Shown here in pieces: positions 50,153 through 60,510 of a stretch of 64,000 nucleotides of DNA; the first letter of the stretch is position 1, and each line of letters starts with the position of its first letter. The stretch spans positions 191,172 through 255,171 of the forward strand of contig CAJJDO010000071.1 of the NCBI GenBank assembly GCA_905183005.1, in the 5' to 3' direction. The notes beneath the pieces are model-generated. The model ran no database searches. It worked only from the letters and a program-made list of their open reading frames with translations, and was not told where the DNA came from. Source of the stretch: Paramecium pentaurelia. Taxonomy: Eukaryota; Ciliophora; Oligohymenophorea; Peniculida; Parameciidae. The position numbers and the translations under genes are program-made.

Positions 50153-51772
50153 TCAATTCATTTTGAATGTTTAATTGAATTTATATTATGGAGATTGAAT
50201 ATTAGTTAGAGTTTGAATCTATTTAGATGAAAACCCATTTGTTTTAGTTGGAGTAGAATGAAATCTGTAACAACTTGACTCTTCATCTATTTGAGTTAAT
50301 AATTTTGTGAATTTAACTCTTGATTTTAAAGTTGAGGCAAACTTTTCAATACTAAAATTAGTGAGAGTATTGCTCTTTCTCTTATGTAAAATCTAATCTT
50401 TAGCTAAATATTTAAGTAATGATTTATCTTAATAATTGATTTCCTTCTTTAATCCAATAAATTATTATTCTGTATTACCATCCTCTAAACTTTATTTATA
50501 ATTGACCTATTAATATCTATCACTTGATATTTTATTGTGATCATGATGTTTCTTCAAACGAAGAATCATTTTCTTGAATTAAGGTGATATGAATGACTAA
50601 ACTTTTCTATTCTCTTACTCATCTTTCAATTATAATATTGGTAATTATTCTTTCTATTCATACTTATCATTTAAATAACGTAATAACCATTTTGCTGATA
50701 ATCCATGTTCTATTACATCTACAAATTATTTGATAGGAATCCTTATAATTCTAGAATCACTTTTAACTATTGATATTGTTTTTCGTATCAATTTATGTTT
50801 GTATTTCTTATTTAAATACAATTCATAATCTCCTACAATTTATCCTGTTCCAAATAGACCAATATTTTTTATTCTCTGTTACTTTTAAAAATTAACAAAA
50901 TATTTCTATTCTTGAATCTAAGCTGCAGCATTATCAACTAATTCTTTAATCTACACTAACACTTCTCCCTTAATCACTAGATATAATGCATCTGCAATCT
51001 ATTATTCTCTATATAGTAAACAACCTCCTTGTATATTGAGTTCTTCATAATTATGCAAAATCTATTAAAACTGTTATTCATTCAATATACTAAAGGGATA
51101 CATCCTAGCTATCACAACCTATCTCAATTACAAATGATCAGCCTATAATTCGCTCAGTAAAGATTAATAAGCATCAAAAGTAATTATTGCACATATACAA
51201 GGCTCTTTCGCTATCACTGTAGCTGTACGAGGAATTCTTTATTCTATTGCTATTTCTCCGAAATAATCATATTATTTTTTATAGGCTACAATTCTATAGT
51301 TTGAAAATCTATGTAATATCAATTCATCGAATGTTTTGGTTGCCCCTAATTATTAAATGAACTTACTTCTTCGTTTATGATCTTCCTTTTGAATTATCTC
51401 ATTTTAATCATCTGTTTTTATAAGCACTGCAACTTCACCTTTTAATATGATGTACATTTTTCTTCCAGTTTCTCCTTAATTAAACACTACATTAAATGTA
51501 GTAAACTATTCAAGTGAAATGGTAGCCATTAATTTTATAAGAATTGAAGTTGTAAGTTTATTACGTAATTAAGAAAAGTAATGGACATTTTATTCAAGAG
51601 TATCACAAAGAAACTTCAATTATTGCCAAGTTCTTTATTTTGGTTCTATTTATAATGTAGCAATTAGGATATCAATCACTGAAAGATGTTTTCTTTATCT
51701 ATTTTATTAAATTAATTGAGGTGATTCATCACTATCATCTGAACTTTATTCAGACATTTAACTTGTATTCAT
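50153..51772 (-). CDS. cyclic-nucleotide-binding-domain protein (tandem copy 2)
   Basis: Predicted 532 aa with one 21-nt intron at 51346-51366, at the same site as the 25-nt intron of the neighbouring copy (before FDELL/FDELI). First cNMP domain: FNVVFNQGETGRKMYIILKG and cassette YFGEIAIEQRIPRTATVIA. Second: NIQGGCLLYREQIADALYLV and GQIVGDYELYL. The rest is a Lys/Ser-rich tail. The intron is 3n without TGA; splicing is inferred from the paralogue and better alignment. Arg in both first-domain cassettes (PRTATV) favours cyclic-nucleotide binding. Confidence 0.88.
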
Positions 51773-51805
51773 TATGATTATTATAAAATAATTTTATTTC
51801 TTATA

Positions 51806-53044
51806 TCAAATTAATTGTCTTTTGTCTAAATCTGTACCCATAAAATTATTAGTCATTTCTCTTTTGGCTCTCTAACTTAGAACTTCATGAAGATTTTGAA
51901 CTTAACTCACTTAATATTATATTAATTTTCTTTTAAATTGATTTTCTTATAAGAATCGTTCAAAACCTTCATTGACATCAATTTCCATTTCTTAATTTTA
52001 ATATCTATTTCTAGCAGTTTCAAAATGTTAATAGATTTCTTTTCCCATCTTATTCATTTTTTTTTTAATGATTTCATTTTGTTTAGCTTATTCTATTTCA
52101 ATGATATCACATTTGTCCATTATTGTTTTCAATTTTAAACTGAAATCATTTTTCCTATAAGAATTCAGAGGAGACTTGATATCACTGTAAGTTCCAACAG
52201 AAGTAGTGAGGGGACTTACTTTGAATTCATGTAAAATTGAGTTTTAAGGAGTAATTTAAATAGTATCTGGTTAAGAAAGAAAGATATTGTTTTATAATTA
52301 TTATGATTTGGCTGTTTGATGTTTTTTATTAGGAGTTATATATTGTCTATGAAAATATTATTATTTATTATTATGTTCAGATGTAGGATGTTTTATTTTA
52401 AATATCTCAGAATACATTTTATCTTAAATTTCTTTCTGTTTCTTTATTTTACAAATATTGATTTATCCTTGCTTTTTAAATTCAGGTTCAAATTAATCAT
52501 ATCTAGTTTCTTTGTAGATATTGACTAAGTTCTTTTAATATTGTTGTTCCATCTTCACCAAATTTTCATTTTGTTCTTACTTAATTCTTTTCTCAATTAA
52601 TTCTTACAATGTTTATTTTTTACTCTCAGTTTTCATTTACTTCTTTTCAACATCTACCTATAGTAATTGACTAACTTCAATTTCAGGATGATTCCTACAA
52701 ATCTCTTACAAAAAGAACTTAACTTGTTCATCATCTTCCAACTCTATATGATTCAATTCATTTAATTCATAGTTTTACTTTGATTTCAATTTTACTAGAT
52801 TTGCCTTCAAATTTGCTAGCTTGTATTCTTGGAATAACTATGAGATTTAATGTTATTTGAGTAATTCATCATTTAATTAAGAAGCAAGTTTTACTTCAGG
52901 TTTTGTTTAAGGAGATCGGAATTTGTACTTACATTTCTTTTCTTACTCATCTGCAGAGACGGTTTTTTGTTTAAGAGAAGCCTTTCTCTTAATCTTTGGG
53001 CCATCAGTATTTTTATCCTTTGGAATCTTAATCTTTAAATTCAT
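51806..53044 (-). CDS. coiled-coil protein, intronless
   Basis: A single 413-codon frame, ending just 33 bp upstream of the previous gene's start. Basic N-terminus (MNLKIKIPKDKN), then Gln/Lys/Glu-rich helices with a well-formed segment ELEDDEQVKFFLQEICRNHP and repeated coiled-coil runs, a Ser/Thr/Pro-rich linker, and a final helical part. No domain recognised. Long frame and codon periodicity make it a real gene. Confidence 0.8.
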
Positions 53045-53299
53045 GATGCGCTTTGCCGATAGATCGTTGCTGCCACTTTTAACTACTATTTCTAAACAAT
53101 ACATCTTAAATCAGCCAATTTCTTATTAATAAAGAGCACCAAATTTTAATCTGTGTAGTCTTCGTAATAAACAGGTCTCTATCGAATAGGAAACTGTTAA
53201 ATTGTTTTCTTCACTAAAAACCCTTAAAAACTCATTTATTATTAAAAATTGATTAATAAAAAGAAGATCAAATCATAAAATTATATATAGATTATCATA

Positions 53300-54192
53300 T
53301 CATCCTATAATCTTTCTTTTAATCCAAGCTAAACTTTGAAAAATACCTACAGGAGCTTTATTACAACTACAAGTTCCTTCTTTCTAACCACAACCAAAGC
53401 AAAAAATGTATTAACAAGTACAATGCAATGTTTTTTCATCATTTATTTATTTGACCCATAATTTACACCTTGGACATTCCTTATAATTATCACCCATTTC
53501 AAATTTAGCAGTTTTTATAGAATTATTACATTGATTAACTAAATGACCCTATGATTGACATTTTAAACAATATTTCTTTCCACATTCTTAACATCTATAT
53601 ATTTCTTATCCTAAATATGAAAATTATTTAGTGCATTATGGAGTAGGACAACATGATCTCTTTATATTGTGATTGTCTTTGATTTGTCTTTCCAATTCCT
53701 ATTGTAAGGTAGTATAACCACATAAAGGACATTTAAAGCAATTGTTATTTCCAATAGCCTGAATCAAAGGAGTCACACATTGTTAGTGAAATTGATGTTT
53801 GCATTAAGCATTAAATTTTTCATTTAAGTTATTGATAGGTTGATTACAAATTTCACAAATATTACTTTATTATTTTATCTTTGATTGTCTTTGAAACTCT
53901 AATTGTAAATCAATAAGAATATCATCTAACTTTAAGAATTGATATTTTATTATACCTTCTCATTCTTATTAAGCACTCTATCAAATATCTCATCCCTTAA
54001 AAAAGGTGAGTAGATGTTTAAATCAATTTTTTTTTTCAGTGTTGTTAGTTATTCAACCATTAATTTAATTTGATTTTGATTTTCAATGTTTTTTCTTCCT
54101 ATTTCTATTCCAATAATCAAAGTATCAATAAGTAATTCTATACCTCTTTATTCAGAGAGTTTAATAAATTCTATAATTGTATATATATTCAT
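53300..54192 (-). CDS. RBR-like (RING-IBR-RING) zinc-binding protein
   Basis: Predicted 288 aa with intron 53930-53955. Helical N-terminus (~100 residues), then a RING1-like part (CEICNQP, CKHQFHQQC, CPLCGY), an IBR (RCQECGKKYCLKCQSQGH) and a RING2-like part (ECPRCKLWVKQ, HCTCQYIFCFGCG). That is the order of RBR ubiquitin ligases, which pass ubiquitin through a RING2 cysteine. In RING2 the usual G-C step after the I-E-K position reads D-E here (VKQMNDEKTLHCTC), so the catalytic cysteine may be absent or displaced. Length is short for the family. It may be a ligase with variant RING2 or a zinc adaptor. Confidence 0.82.
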
Positions 54193-54424
54193 AATTTTAA
54201 TATTTTTATAAAATTTTTAATATATTCAATGTAATTTTGAATATGTTTTATAGAATAATCTTTAAAATGAACAAAAAAGCTATTTTAATTTGATATAGAA
54301 TAAATTTTTATGAATATTAAACAAATCAATAGATAGAATATATATTCATAAAATTGGATCTGCAAAGTAATGTCTACTAGTTCCATGATGGTTTTATGGT
54401 GGTTATTCATTACAAAATACTTTA

Positions 54425-55578
54425 TCATCTAAATTCTTAAATAGATTTTACAATCTTATTCTTATCTGTTTTATACACAGATTGAATTAACATATTATTT
54501 TTCCATTTTACATCCACAATAATAACATACTAATTATTATTTTCTTAATTCCATTGAGAATTTATCTACTAATTTACTCCATTCATTTATTTCTTCACTT
54601 GCTTATCTTTCCAATTCTTATCTAATAAACTTATATTGATATATAATTACTTAATAGCTTCTTCATCTATTTATTTTTCACTCAATAATTTCCATATAAT
54701 TTCATTCTTGAATTCAATCAATTATTATTAAGCAGATGCTCTCTATAATTGCAATCTTAATTCAGTTAATTCTCTTGGTAAATCATATGGATAAACTTCA
54801 ATTTAAACTTTAAATGGTTTTGCAACCATATATTCTATTTAATCATAAATATTTCTTGATTTAAGAAGGAAAGGACAAGGATCAGGAATTTCTTTGAGAT
54901 CATAAAATTAAGATCCTACTTCATTAATTTTATCTAAATCTCTAAATATGATAATAAATATTAATACCTTTATAATTCAGATATCTCATGACTTAAGATT
55001 GCTAATTTTTATCCTTCACTCTATTTTAATCTTTCTAAAACACCACCAAATTCAGCTCTTGCATCTCTCTCAATGATAGTTTTGACATATTTAATCTCTT
55101 CAATTCTGTATTCTATCTAACAGAATGATTAGTTAATTTACTCTATGAATTTATGCTAACAGTTATTCTCTTTTCCCTAATAGATTTGCTTTTATGGATT
55201 CTTCAATTTTAGCACATCGTAATTTGAAAGAATCACTTAATCTATTAATTCTATGTAATTAGGTATTATGAGGGCCTAAGATTGTACATTGTTAACATAT
55301 AGGATCTTCACATGCTTCACAGAAAAACTGGAATGGGAGATTGTGATGAATGCAAACTTTGATTTGTTGTTAAGGAGGTTGAGAAATAAAGGGATCAGCT
55401 TATTATGGATGATCATCAATTTGAATATCATGTTATGAATCTAACATTTGAATTATGGTATACTTTATTATTCCAAAATTTCACCAAGAGGTTATTACTT
55501 TTTAGATTTAACACTACCAGCTTGGGATTTGTCTTATTTAGAAGAGACAGACTTTTTCTTTTTTGGTGCAGAGTCCAT
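54425..55578 (-). CDS. B-box zinc finger and coiled-coil protein
   Basis: Predicted 359 aa; introns 55441-55463, 55117-55141, 54942-54967. A basic N-terminal tail (MDSAPKKKKSVSSKQ) precedes a B-box at ~70-110 with C-x2-H ... C-x2-C ... C-x2-C ... H-x-H spacing (VCIHHNLPFQFFCEACEDP, QQCTILGPHNTQLHRI). A long coiled coil follows, as in TRIM proteins but without RING or PRY/SPRY. The C-terminal ~130 residues are helical. All three introns are needed to keep the frame. Its start is 18 bp from the stop of the HEAT gene on the same strand. Confidence 0.87.
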
Positions 55579-55596
55579 TTAATAATAATATATTAT

Positions 55597-57778
55597 TCAT
55601 TTTCTCAATCGTTATTAATTTAATTTTGGTTTGAATTGAGTATTGGTTGGTTTTAAAGTGAGTTGTAATTTTCTACCAGGTACTGGAGGAACAGAAGTTC
55701 TACGACTCATATCTTCTGAAATTTTGATAGGATTGTATTTAGTTGAAATTTGAGTAAGTTTTTAAGTAAATGAAGCATTTGGTTAAGATCTATTAACAGG
55801 TTAACGAGTAATTGATGATCTTTTTCTACTATGTCCATATCCATTTTTAGATTTAATAATAAATGGTGAAATAGATCCAGTATGATCATTTTTTTCAATA
55901 GCATCAATATCATCTGCTGAAATTCTAGCAAAACACAAATGTTCTTTTTATTCTTTTAATAAATCATCTCCAAAGGAAAATTATAATGATTCATTCTATT
56001 TAAGAATCTATATTAATTTAAATTACTAAATTACTTCATTGATAATTGGTTCCCTTTAAAGATATTTAATTGCTTTATCATATGCAATACATGCAGTTTC
56101 ATCATTATCTAAAATGATTGTTTATATCTTTTTCATGATACGACTTAGTTTAATACGTACATCAAAGATCTTATCCTAACTAAGTGCCAATATGTTGATG
56201 AAATTATTCACATGAAAATATCTTTTAGAACATAGATCAATAGTTTAAGATATGAAATCAATATAACAGATACGCATTCTAAATTTGTGACTATTCATAC
56301 ATAGGTTTATCATTTAACTATTAATAGATCTATAACATTTATATATTTTAATTACTAATCATGATAAGCAAGATATGCTATATTCTAAGTTGCTAGAGTT
56401 CGAACAGTTGAGGAATCTGCTGATAATAAGTTTTATAAGGGACATAATAATAATAGATATGCATCGCATTATTAAAAGAACTCATGAAGTCTCTGTATAT
56501 ATAATGTAATTTTACTTTAGTAATTATTCTAATAACACAATATTGGCCTTAAAATTTAATTGTTTCACTAAATCTATTAAGATATCATTCACTAACATTT
56601 TCTATATTATTTTAATTAATTATTACTGATAAAATCAATTATTCTTGTTAATCATAACTTGGCCAAAGAGCATAGATAATTGAATAGAGATTGTATTATA
56701 TTATTTGATGATCTAACATTTTACGAATAAGTGGTATTAATGATTGAGTCTTATGAATTTTCAAAGTAGAGATAACATCTGGGATGCTTGCCAAGAGTAA
56801 GTTCCTGACTTAAATAGATGTATCAAATTGCATTAATTTTAAATAAGTATCTTTTAGTTAATCATAACATTCACCCTTTAAAATTTGGAGAATAGCAGGA
56901 AAATTGTAAGCAAAGTTAATTCTATATTCTTCATTTGTATTATCAGCAAATGATATGAACACTTTTAGAAATTTTTAAATATCAGGTTTTACATCCATTA
57001 TTTCCATTAATACTTTTCCACATATTCTTGACATTATTGTTATAATTTATACATTCTGGGAACTTAGAAATTCAAAGAATTATTTTGTAATCATTTTTTC
57101 CCTATCTTATAAATGAGATTAAACCATAAAAAACATTTCAATTGCTGCCATTCTTACTTATACTTCATAATCATAAATCAATTCAAAAATCTTTATTGTA
57201 ATATGATTTATATACCTTCATTTATAAATAAGTACTAAACTTCTCAGGTGTAAAAGTACAGTATACTATCTATATTGTTTTCACAATTTAAAATCTTACT
57301 TAAGGATCCTTATCCATACAAAGTAATTATATTCTCTCTATTTATGGTATATACTATAATAATCGAGCTCCTCTTTAACGCCAATGTGTATCAGCATCAA
57401 TATCAGTTAATTCATTTATCAATTTGATTGAATTATGAATATCACAACAATACAACATTTCAAATAACTCAAACCAACCTTCAGATAATTTCAAATTATA
57501 ATTCTTCATAAAATAAAATGTCTAATTAAGTAACATCTATTATTCCTTCTCTTTCATTTATTTTGCAATCATCAACAATTCTTTAATAGCTATTGCAATC
57601 ATGTCTTCATCTTATTTCACTAAATCCTCGTTAATTATAGGAAACAATAAACTAAATCCACTCACCTTAAATAATCTGTGGATGTTTGAATAAATCTAAT
57701 TACTATCTATCATACTGCATATTTTTAAATTGGATGACCTTTCTATAGTATGTATTATGCTCTTCTCAACTCTCCCAT
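55597..57778 (-). CDS. HEAT-repeat protein, PP2A-A / PP4R1-like
   Basis: Predicted 686 aa; introns 57696-57715, 57191-57215, 56602-56626, 56491-56515 and 56330-56355. Repeated HEAT helices such as DADTHWRQRGARLLQYIPQI, MDKDPQVRFQIVKTI, ADSSTVRTLATQNIAYLAYH and MNSHKFRMRICYIDFISQTI. These are scaffold repeats of phosphatase regulatory subunits; PP4R1 or PP2A-A is the closest layout, importin-like is an alternative. The C-terminal ~150 residues are basic and Ser/Pro-rich. The start is uncertain: an upstream in-frame TGA blocks extension beyond the ATG at 57778 unless another intron exists. Acceptor of intron 56491 uses GAG. Confidence 0.83.
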
Positions 57779-57993
57779 GTTCTCATCTAATGTTAATTGA
57801 TTGAGTTCTTCTTCTGTCTGTCATAATAAATTATTTTACATGAGTCCCTGATTTTCGTATTTCATTTATTGTGAAATTCATTATTTTATATATTTAATCA
57901 CCTATTAATATATATATATTAATATATCAATATTATCGCACATCCTTAAATAATTCAATTATAAATTAAAATACAAATTATAACAACCCCTAA

Positions 57994-58722
57994 ATGAAGT
58001 TTTCCAGATCTACTTCAACTCATCTAACCAACTTATCATTTAGATCTAATCCTCTAACTACTATATAAACACCTTAAAGCAATTCCCGTTTAACTGAAGT
58101 CAATTCCAAGATCGATGATCTATTAAAAAAATCTTCAACTACTTTTACTAAACCAGAAATTAAGCATTAATAACAAGATAAAAAATTAACTTAAACTCAT
58201 AGTTATACACTAATACTTGAATAAATTTAAAGAGAAAAAAAGCAACTACTAACTATATTATTATAAAAAGATGGCATTATTAGAGAATAATAGAATAAAA
58301 TTACACAATTGGATTTGTAAAATAAAAGTTTAATGAAATAGCTAACTTAATTTAATAATCTCTAACCTTAAATGGAAAAATTAGAAGAATAATGTCAATT
58401 AATAATTAAAGATAATGAATAACTGAAATATGAAAAGAATCAAATACAAACTTCACTTAATTATCTAAAATGCTAAAATTTATAAATTATTAGTAATGAA
58501 ATTCGAAATTCACTATAACAATTACATTCATAAATCAAAAAATACTATATGACTAATTACAAAGATGAGTACTATAATATGTAGTTAAGTAGAATGTCAT
58601 TAAAAATTAATGATTTAGATTTCTATACTATATTAAGAGATTGTTTGGACAGTATACTATATATGATTAAAAACACTGACAATTCTATAGAAAATTTAAT
58701 AATAAAAAATGTTAAACCATGA
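57994..58722 (+). CDS. coiled-coil protein, intronless
   Basis: A 243-codon frame beginning MKFSRSTSTHLTNLSFRSNP, with a Ser/Thr-rich N-terminus then a long Gln/Lys/Leu coiled coil (QLLTILLQKDGIIREQQNK and onward). No domain recognised. It ends 73 bp from the convergent NF-YB stop. Composition suggests a structural component, but nothing more can be claimed. Confidence 0.72.
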
Positions 58723-58795
58723 ATATTGTTATTTAATTAAAATGACCATTAGAATTGAATAAATAAACTTATTAACATTATATCTAAATAAATGT

Positions 58796-59339
58796 TCACG
58801 ATTGATCATCATCATCATTATCTTCTTCATCTTCTTCATCATCCTCTTCATCATCATCTGATGAATTTTACCTTTTCCTTTTTTAATTTGTTGCTCCTGT
58901 AGTACCCTCTACCGCTTTAACTGCCTATCCAATTTAATGTATGTCATACCTCTCTATATTTATTTAAATAGAGTTTTAATATATCTACATAACTTTCAAA
59001 ACCTAATGTATTAATGGCATACAATAAGTCTTCTCCATTTATTGTCTTTCTTTTCTCATTCTTACATTTTTCACAAGCTTCTGATGTTATAAATGAAATG
59101 AATCTATTTATTTATTTATTCATTACTCTGAAACACATTCTTAGACTGTTTCTTTTGCATCTTTAGCAATCTTTGCATTTTCAGGAAGTGCCTTTTTCAT
59201 GATCCTGTTTATATTTGCTATAGGTAGAAACCTACTATAGTTAGGTATTTGCCTTCTATAAAATTAAAATTATATAAAACATTAGATTATCATCTTAGAT
59301 CTCTTATTTTTAATTATCTTCTTATCTAAATTGACTCAT
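58796..59339 (-). CDS. NFYB: NF-YB (HAP3/CBF-A) histone-fold transcription factor subunit
   Basis: Predicted 156 aa; introns 59256-59280, 59104-59126, 58925-58949. The conserved NF-YB core is nearly complete: RFLPIANINRIMKKALPENA, AKDAKETVQECVSEFISFIT, SEACEKCKNEKRKTINGEDL, LYAINTLGFESYVDILKLYL. NF-YB pairs with NF-YC, and with NF-YA binds CCAAT boxes in the nucleus. The usual zinc-like DRYLP start is NYSRFLP here. The C-terminal tail has KRKR followed by a long Asp/Glu run (DDDEEDDEEDEEDNDDDD), which is unusual for NF-YB and resembles chromatin-binding acidic tails of the Dr1/Dpb4 relatives. The core clearly favours NF-YB. Confidence 0.95.
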
Positions 59340-59497
59340 CCAATCAAATTTGATTTTAATTTATAATATATATAAATTTAATCAGAATATAATATTTAAT
59401 ATATTTCTATTTTATTCTTTTAATAAGAAGCAAAACTCTCATATATTTTAACATGATAATAAATATAGAATTAAAATTGTGATAAAATTATTACTCA

Positions 59498-60405
59498 TCA
59501 CAATTGATTCACTTAATCTAAGGCTATTTGATTACCAATATCAATTTCTGCTACTCTAATAAATTATTACATTGCCTTTTCTCTTTAATTAGTTTGAATA
59601 TAATAAAAACCTAAATAATAATTATTATTTACCTAATGAAAGCATTGATTTAATATGAAATTCATCAATTTATAAAGCTAAATTAAATTGTTAAAAAGCT
59701 TCATTTAATCTATGTAGTTTCATTAAAATATTGCCTAAAATTATGAAAATAATTTAACCTTTTAAGTTAAGAGCATCTAAATTTCTTGGATTTATTAGTA
59801 ATGCTCTATCTACTTTTTCTAAAGATTAATCTATACGATTAAATTAAATTAATTCCTAACCTATTATTCTAAGTTAATAATTTACTTTCATTTAAATAAG
59901 TTTGAAATTATTGAAGCTCTTATTCACTTATTTATTGTAGATAAGTTACTTATTCTAAACGAACTTATTTTATACCATCTTAAATATGGTATATTATGGA
60001 TTTGAAAGGATAATCCAAAACTTGTTCAATAATTTTTGAGTCTTCTTTAAATTTTATTAAATTATCTAATATTTAACATTTAGATTCAAGATCAATTGTA
60101 TTGAATTATTCTAATTAAATATAATATTTCCTTCTAATAGCTTAAACTAAATATTTTTTAAATTAGATAATATCTTGAAATGCTGTTTCAATATATTATA
60201 CAAGGCGATCACAATCATTTCGTGATTCTTCCAAAATGTCTGATAATCGATCAATTACAAGATGTTTATTGGGATTAATAAAATGTTTGTTGCTTTGAAA
60301 ACATGTATGACAATATAACCTTTTTTCTATGCAACTCTCATTTTAACAAATATATGTTGCTTAATTTTCTAAATGAATTGGACATACTATGGTATTATTT
60401 TACAT
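59498..60405 (-). CDS. B-box-like zinc finger and TPR protein
   Basis: Predicted 278 aa; introns 59861-59885, 59735-59758 and 59611-59632. The N-terminal zinc part has CPIHLENQATYICQ, a Cys nearby, YCHTCF and two His (NKHLVIDRL), a B-box-like pattern. A helical middle leads to about three TPR units (DRALLINPRNLDALNLKGN, ILMKLHRLNEAFQQFNLALQ, REKAMQQFIRVAEID). The last two introns fall just after the glycine ending a TPR unit, as in the gene at 60511. That gene is divergently arranged 105 bp away and shares the domain order; they are probably an inverted duplicate. Confidence 0.84.
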
Positions 60406-60510
60406 TTAATAAATATTATTGAATTAATTTATTACAAAAATGAAATGCTCTTAAAAATATATATTCTATAACTTAAGACATTTATATTTAGATTTAATAA
60501 TATAATATTT

